7,045 bases of DNA, from the NCBI GenBank assembly GCA_000436755.1, contig FR887336.1, positions 12,345 through 19,389 on the forward strand, given 5' to 3'. Below the pieces are notes generated by a model. It did no database searches and was not told the origin of the DNA. It saw only the letters and a list, made by a program, of their open reading frames with translations. This DNA comes from Clostridium sp. CAG:253. GTDB taxonomy: Bacteria > Bacillota > Clostridia > Lachnospirales > Lachnospiraceae. The position numbers were made by a program, and so were the translations under genes. Positions 5,589 to 7,045 of the stretch are shown in pieces; within the stretch, counting starts at the first letter, position 1; the number at the start of each line of letters is the position of its first letter.

Positions 5589-6815
5589 TTAATTTTCTTT
5601 TAGTACTCTGTCGAAATCTTCAATAAGATCTTCTATATCTTCTATTCCGACACTTATACGAATCATATCATCAAAAACATTAGCATCCTTCTTTTCCTGC
5701 TCAGTGCTGTGAACATTAAGCGTTGATGAAGGGTGAACTATAAGCGTCTTTGTATCACCTATATTTGACACGATTTTTGGAATTTTAAGACCATCCATTA
5801 TCGAGAATGCTCTTTCCTTGCTTCCTACTCTTACTGTTATGATAGCTCCAAATCCATTGTGAAGAACTCTGAGTGCTGTCTCATGCCAATTGCTGCTCTC
5901 AAGTCCCGGATAATTGACCGTAAGGTCGTTATATTCTTCAAGATGTTTAGCAAGTTTAAGTGCATTACTACAGGCTCTCTCCATTCTAAGACCGAGTGTT
6001 TCCATTCCGAGAAGATTGTAAAATGCTGTCTGCGGTGCAATACATGCTCCTATATTTCTAAATAATCCGTTGCGGAGTTTCGCTGTAAATGCAAGTTTTC
6101 CAAACACTTTAAATTCTTTTATTCCGGGATATTTTTCCAAATCCCACTTGAACTTTCCGCCATCCGTGATAACACCGCTTATCGCATCACTGTTTCCGTT
6201 TATATACTTTGATGTTGAATTGATAACAATATCAGCTCCAAGTTTTAACGGCTGTGTAAGATATGCTGACGCAACCGTATTGTCTATAATAAGTGGAATT
6301 CCTGCTTCATGTGCAATGGCTGCAAGTGCCTCAATGTCAGCGACATCAAGTTTCGGATTTCCGATTGTTTCAGCAAATACAAGCTTTGTCTTTTCGTTTA
6401 TGGCAGATTTTACAAGCTCAAGATTATTTATATCTACAAATTTTGTAGTAATTCCATAAGCTTCAAAATCATGGAAAAGGTCGATGGTTCCACCATACAA
6501 ACCTGTACTGACAACAATCTCATCACCTGCCTGAGTAATATTTAATAAAGCACATGATACTGCTGCCATACCAGATGCACAGGCAATGGATGCCATACCA
6601 CCCTCAAGAACGGTCATCCTGTCTTCAAATGCCGCTATCGTCGGATTTCCAATTCTCGTATATGAAAAACCCGGTGCTTTGTTTGCAAAAAGTTTTTCAT
6701 GCTGTAAAGCTGATTCCTGATAAAATGCACTGGACTGGTAAATAGGTGTAAGCGTAGCTCCTGTAGCCTTATCTCCCGGTGCAGCACTATGTAATAATGC
6801 TGTATTAAATCTCAT
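5589..6815 (-). CDS. metY: O-acetylhomoserine sulfhydrylase (MetY), PLP-dependent
   Basis: Cytoplasmic PLP enzyme of the Cys/Met metabolism family that converts O-acetylhomoserine plus a sulfide donor to homocysteine. Family marks, numbered from the ATG: TLTPIYQSSAF at 21-31, YTRIGNPT at 52-59, the glycine-rich ASGMAA at 80-85, DNTVAS at 178-183 (PLP nitrogen-binding Asp), the Schiff-base lysine Lys203 in NSTSKYINGN, and TLIVHPSST at 357-365. Length is 408 residues, slightly short of the usual 420-430. An in-frame GTG four codons upstream is possible, but the ATG at 6813-6815 is preferred because AAAGGTGAT lies 7 nt before it and includes that GTG. It is the first gene of the operon, after a strong promoter with a palindrome. 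With the carrier, E1 and protease genes downstream, the likely donor is a protein thiocarboxylate rather than free sulfide. Cystathionine gamma-synthase or lyase is a less likely reading. Confidence 0.93.
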   Translation of the reverse strand: MRFNTALLHSAAPGDKATGATLTPIYQSSAFYQESALQHEKLFANKAPGFSYTRIGNPTIAAFEDRMTVLEGGMASIACASGMAAVSCALLNITQAGDEIVVSTGLYGGTIDLFHDFEAYGITTKFVDINNLELVKSAINEKTKLVFAETIGNPKLDVADIEALAAIAHEAGIPLIIDNTVASAYLTQPLKLGADIVINSTSKYINGNSDAISGVITDGGKFKWDLEKYPGIKEFKVFGKLAFTAKLRNGLFRNIGACIAPQTAFYNLLGMETLGLRMERACSNALKLAKHLEEYNDLTVNYPGLESSNWHETALRVLHNGFGAIITVRVGSKERAFSIMDGLKIPKIVSNIGDTKTLIVHPSSTLNVHSTEQEKKDANVFDDMIRISVGIEDIEDLIEDFDRVLKEN

Positions 6816-6822
6816 AATCTTT

Positions 6823-6831
6823 ATCACCTTT
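6823..6831 (-). promoter_or_regulatory. Ribosome binding site deciding the metY start
   Basis: Minus-strand AAAGGTGAT matches the 16S tail complement and sits 7 nt before the ATG at 6813-6815. The competing GTG start codon (6825-6827) lies inside this motif, which argues against its use. Confidence 0.7.
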
Positions 6832-6867
6832 CCTACTAAACATATAATTCCTATCTCTTTAATATGA

Positions 6868-6885
6868 ATTACTATGTGTAGTAAT
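6868..6885. promoter_or_regulatory. Perfect palindromic operator overlapping the metY -10 box and start site
   Basis: ATTACTA-TGTG-TAGTAAT is a perfect 7-bp inverted repeat with a 4-bp centre. It covers the downstream half of the -10 hexamer and the predicted start point near 6876, where a bound dimer would block transcription. The TACTA/TAGTA half-sites loosely recall BlaI/MecI-type operators, but the spacing differs and I do not assign a regulator. Confidence 0.65.
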
Positions 6886-6911
6886 ATACGCTACTTTAAT
6901 GCTCTTGTCAA
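6883..6911 (-). promoter_or_regulatory. Sigma-A promoter of the metY-to-hcyD operon
   Basis: TTGACA (6906-6911), a 17-bp spacer and TATATT (6883-6888) on the minus strand form a near-consensus vegetative promoter. The predicted leader of about 60 nt is too short for a SAM or T-box riboswitch, so control is more likely at the palindrome over the -10 box. Confidence 0.85.
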
Positions 6912-6997
6912 GATAAAAATTCGCAATTACCTGATAATTATATTAAATTTTGGGGTATGGAGCAAGTTTTTAAAGAATTTTTGTGTTTCAAATTAAC

Positions 6998-7045
6998 GAA
7001 AAAACAGGGATTGTTTTGTAACCTTTGATTTACAAAACAATCCCT
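6998..7045 (-). terminator. Intrinsic terminator of an upstream gene beyond the right edge
   Basis: A perfect 16-bp stem (7006-7021 with 7030-7045) encloses an 8-nt loop. In minus-strand sense it is followed by GTTTTTTCG (6998-7005 region), giving the U-tract. The stem may extend past the window. It isolates the metY promoter from upstream transcription. The roughly 85 bp between it and the -35 box are AT-rich with no gene I can support. Confidence 0.85.

Noticed and set aside
6816..6827. GTG start for metY
   Set aside because: The GTG falls inside the apparent Shine-Dalgarno AAAGGTGAT serving the ATG at 6813-6815.
6816..6876. SAM or T-box riboswitch before metY
   Set aside because: The predicted leader is only about 60 nt and shows no terminator/antiterminator pairing or T-box motif.
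6925..6939. Second operator AATTA-N5-TAATT upstream of the metY -35 box
   Set aside because: Five-base arms of A and T are expected by chance in this AT-rich stretch.

Overview
The window is AT-rich and every gene lies on the minus strand. Strong AGGAGG-type ribosome binding sites, sigma-A style promoters, ferredoxin-rich enzymes and low-GC codon use suggest an anaerobic Firmicute, probably a Lachnospiraceae/Clostridia genome. The taxon is inferred from style, not from a marker gene.

Reading in the direction of transcription (right to left), the right edge (6998-7045) is a strong intrinsic terminator for a gene outside the window. Next comes a near-consensus promoter (TTGACA, 17 bp, TATATT; 6883-6911). 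A perfect 7-4-7 palindrome overlaps its -10 box and start point. This promoter should drive one seven-gene operon: metY (O-acetylhomoserine sulfhydrylase), a compact siroheme sulfite reductase with two ferredoxin clusters, a TusA-family protein, a thioredoxin-like protein with an SCIPC active site, a ThiS-like sulfur carrier (hcyS), a ThiF/MoeB-like E1 enzyme (hcyF) and a JAMM/MPN+ metallopeptidase (hcyD). The operon ends at an intrinsic terminator at 2524-2554.

The gene set matches the protein-thiocarboxylate route to homocysteine described in Wolinella succinogenes (HcyS, HcyD, HcyF, MetY, Sir). In that route the protease exposes a C-terminal Gly-Gly on the carrier, the E1 enzyme adenylates it, sulfide from the sulfite reductase converts it to a thiocarboxylate, MetY joins it to O-acetylhomoserine, and the protease releases homocysteine. 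Here the carrier ends in GGG-Ser-Phe, so it needs such a protease. TusA-family and thioredoxin-like genes sit inside the operon and could be extra sulfur-relay or reducing parts. The Gly codons of the carrier also form the Shine-Dalgarno sequence of the next gene.

The left part is a separate unit. It holds an AlbA_2/Schlafen-type putative regulator with a GHKL-like ATPase module and a C-terminal winged helix, followed 21 bp later by thioredoxin reductase (trxB, cut by the left edge). Upstream of the regulator is an array of about seven ~11-bp direct repeats. A near-consensus promoter (TTGACA, 17 bp, TAAAAT) is embedded in the array, which points to autoregulation by a multimeric binder.
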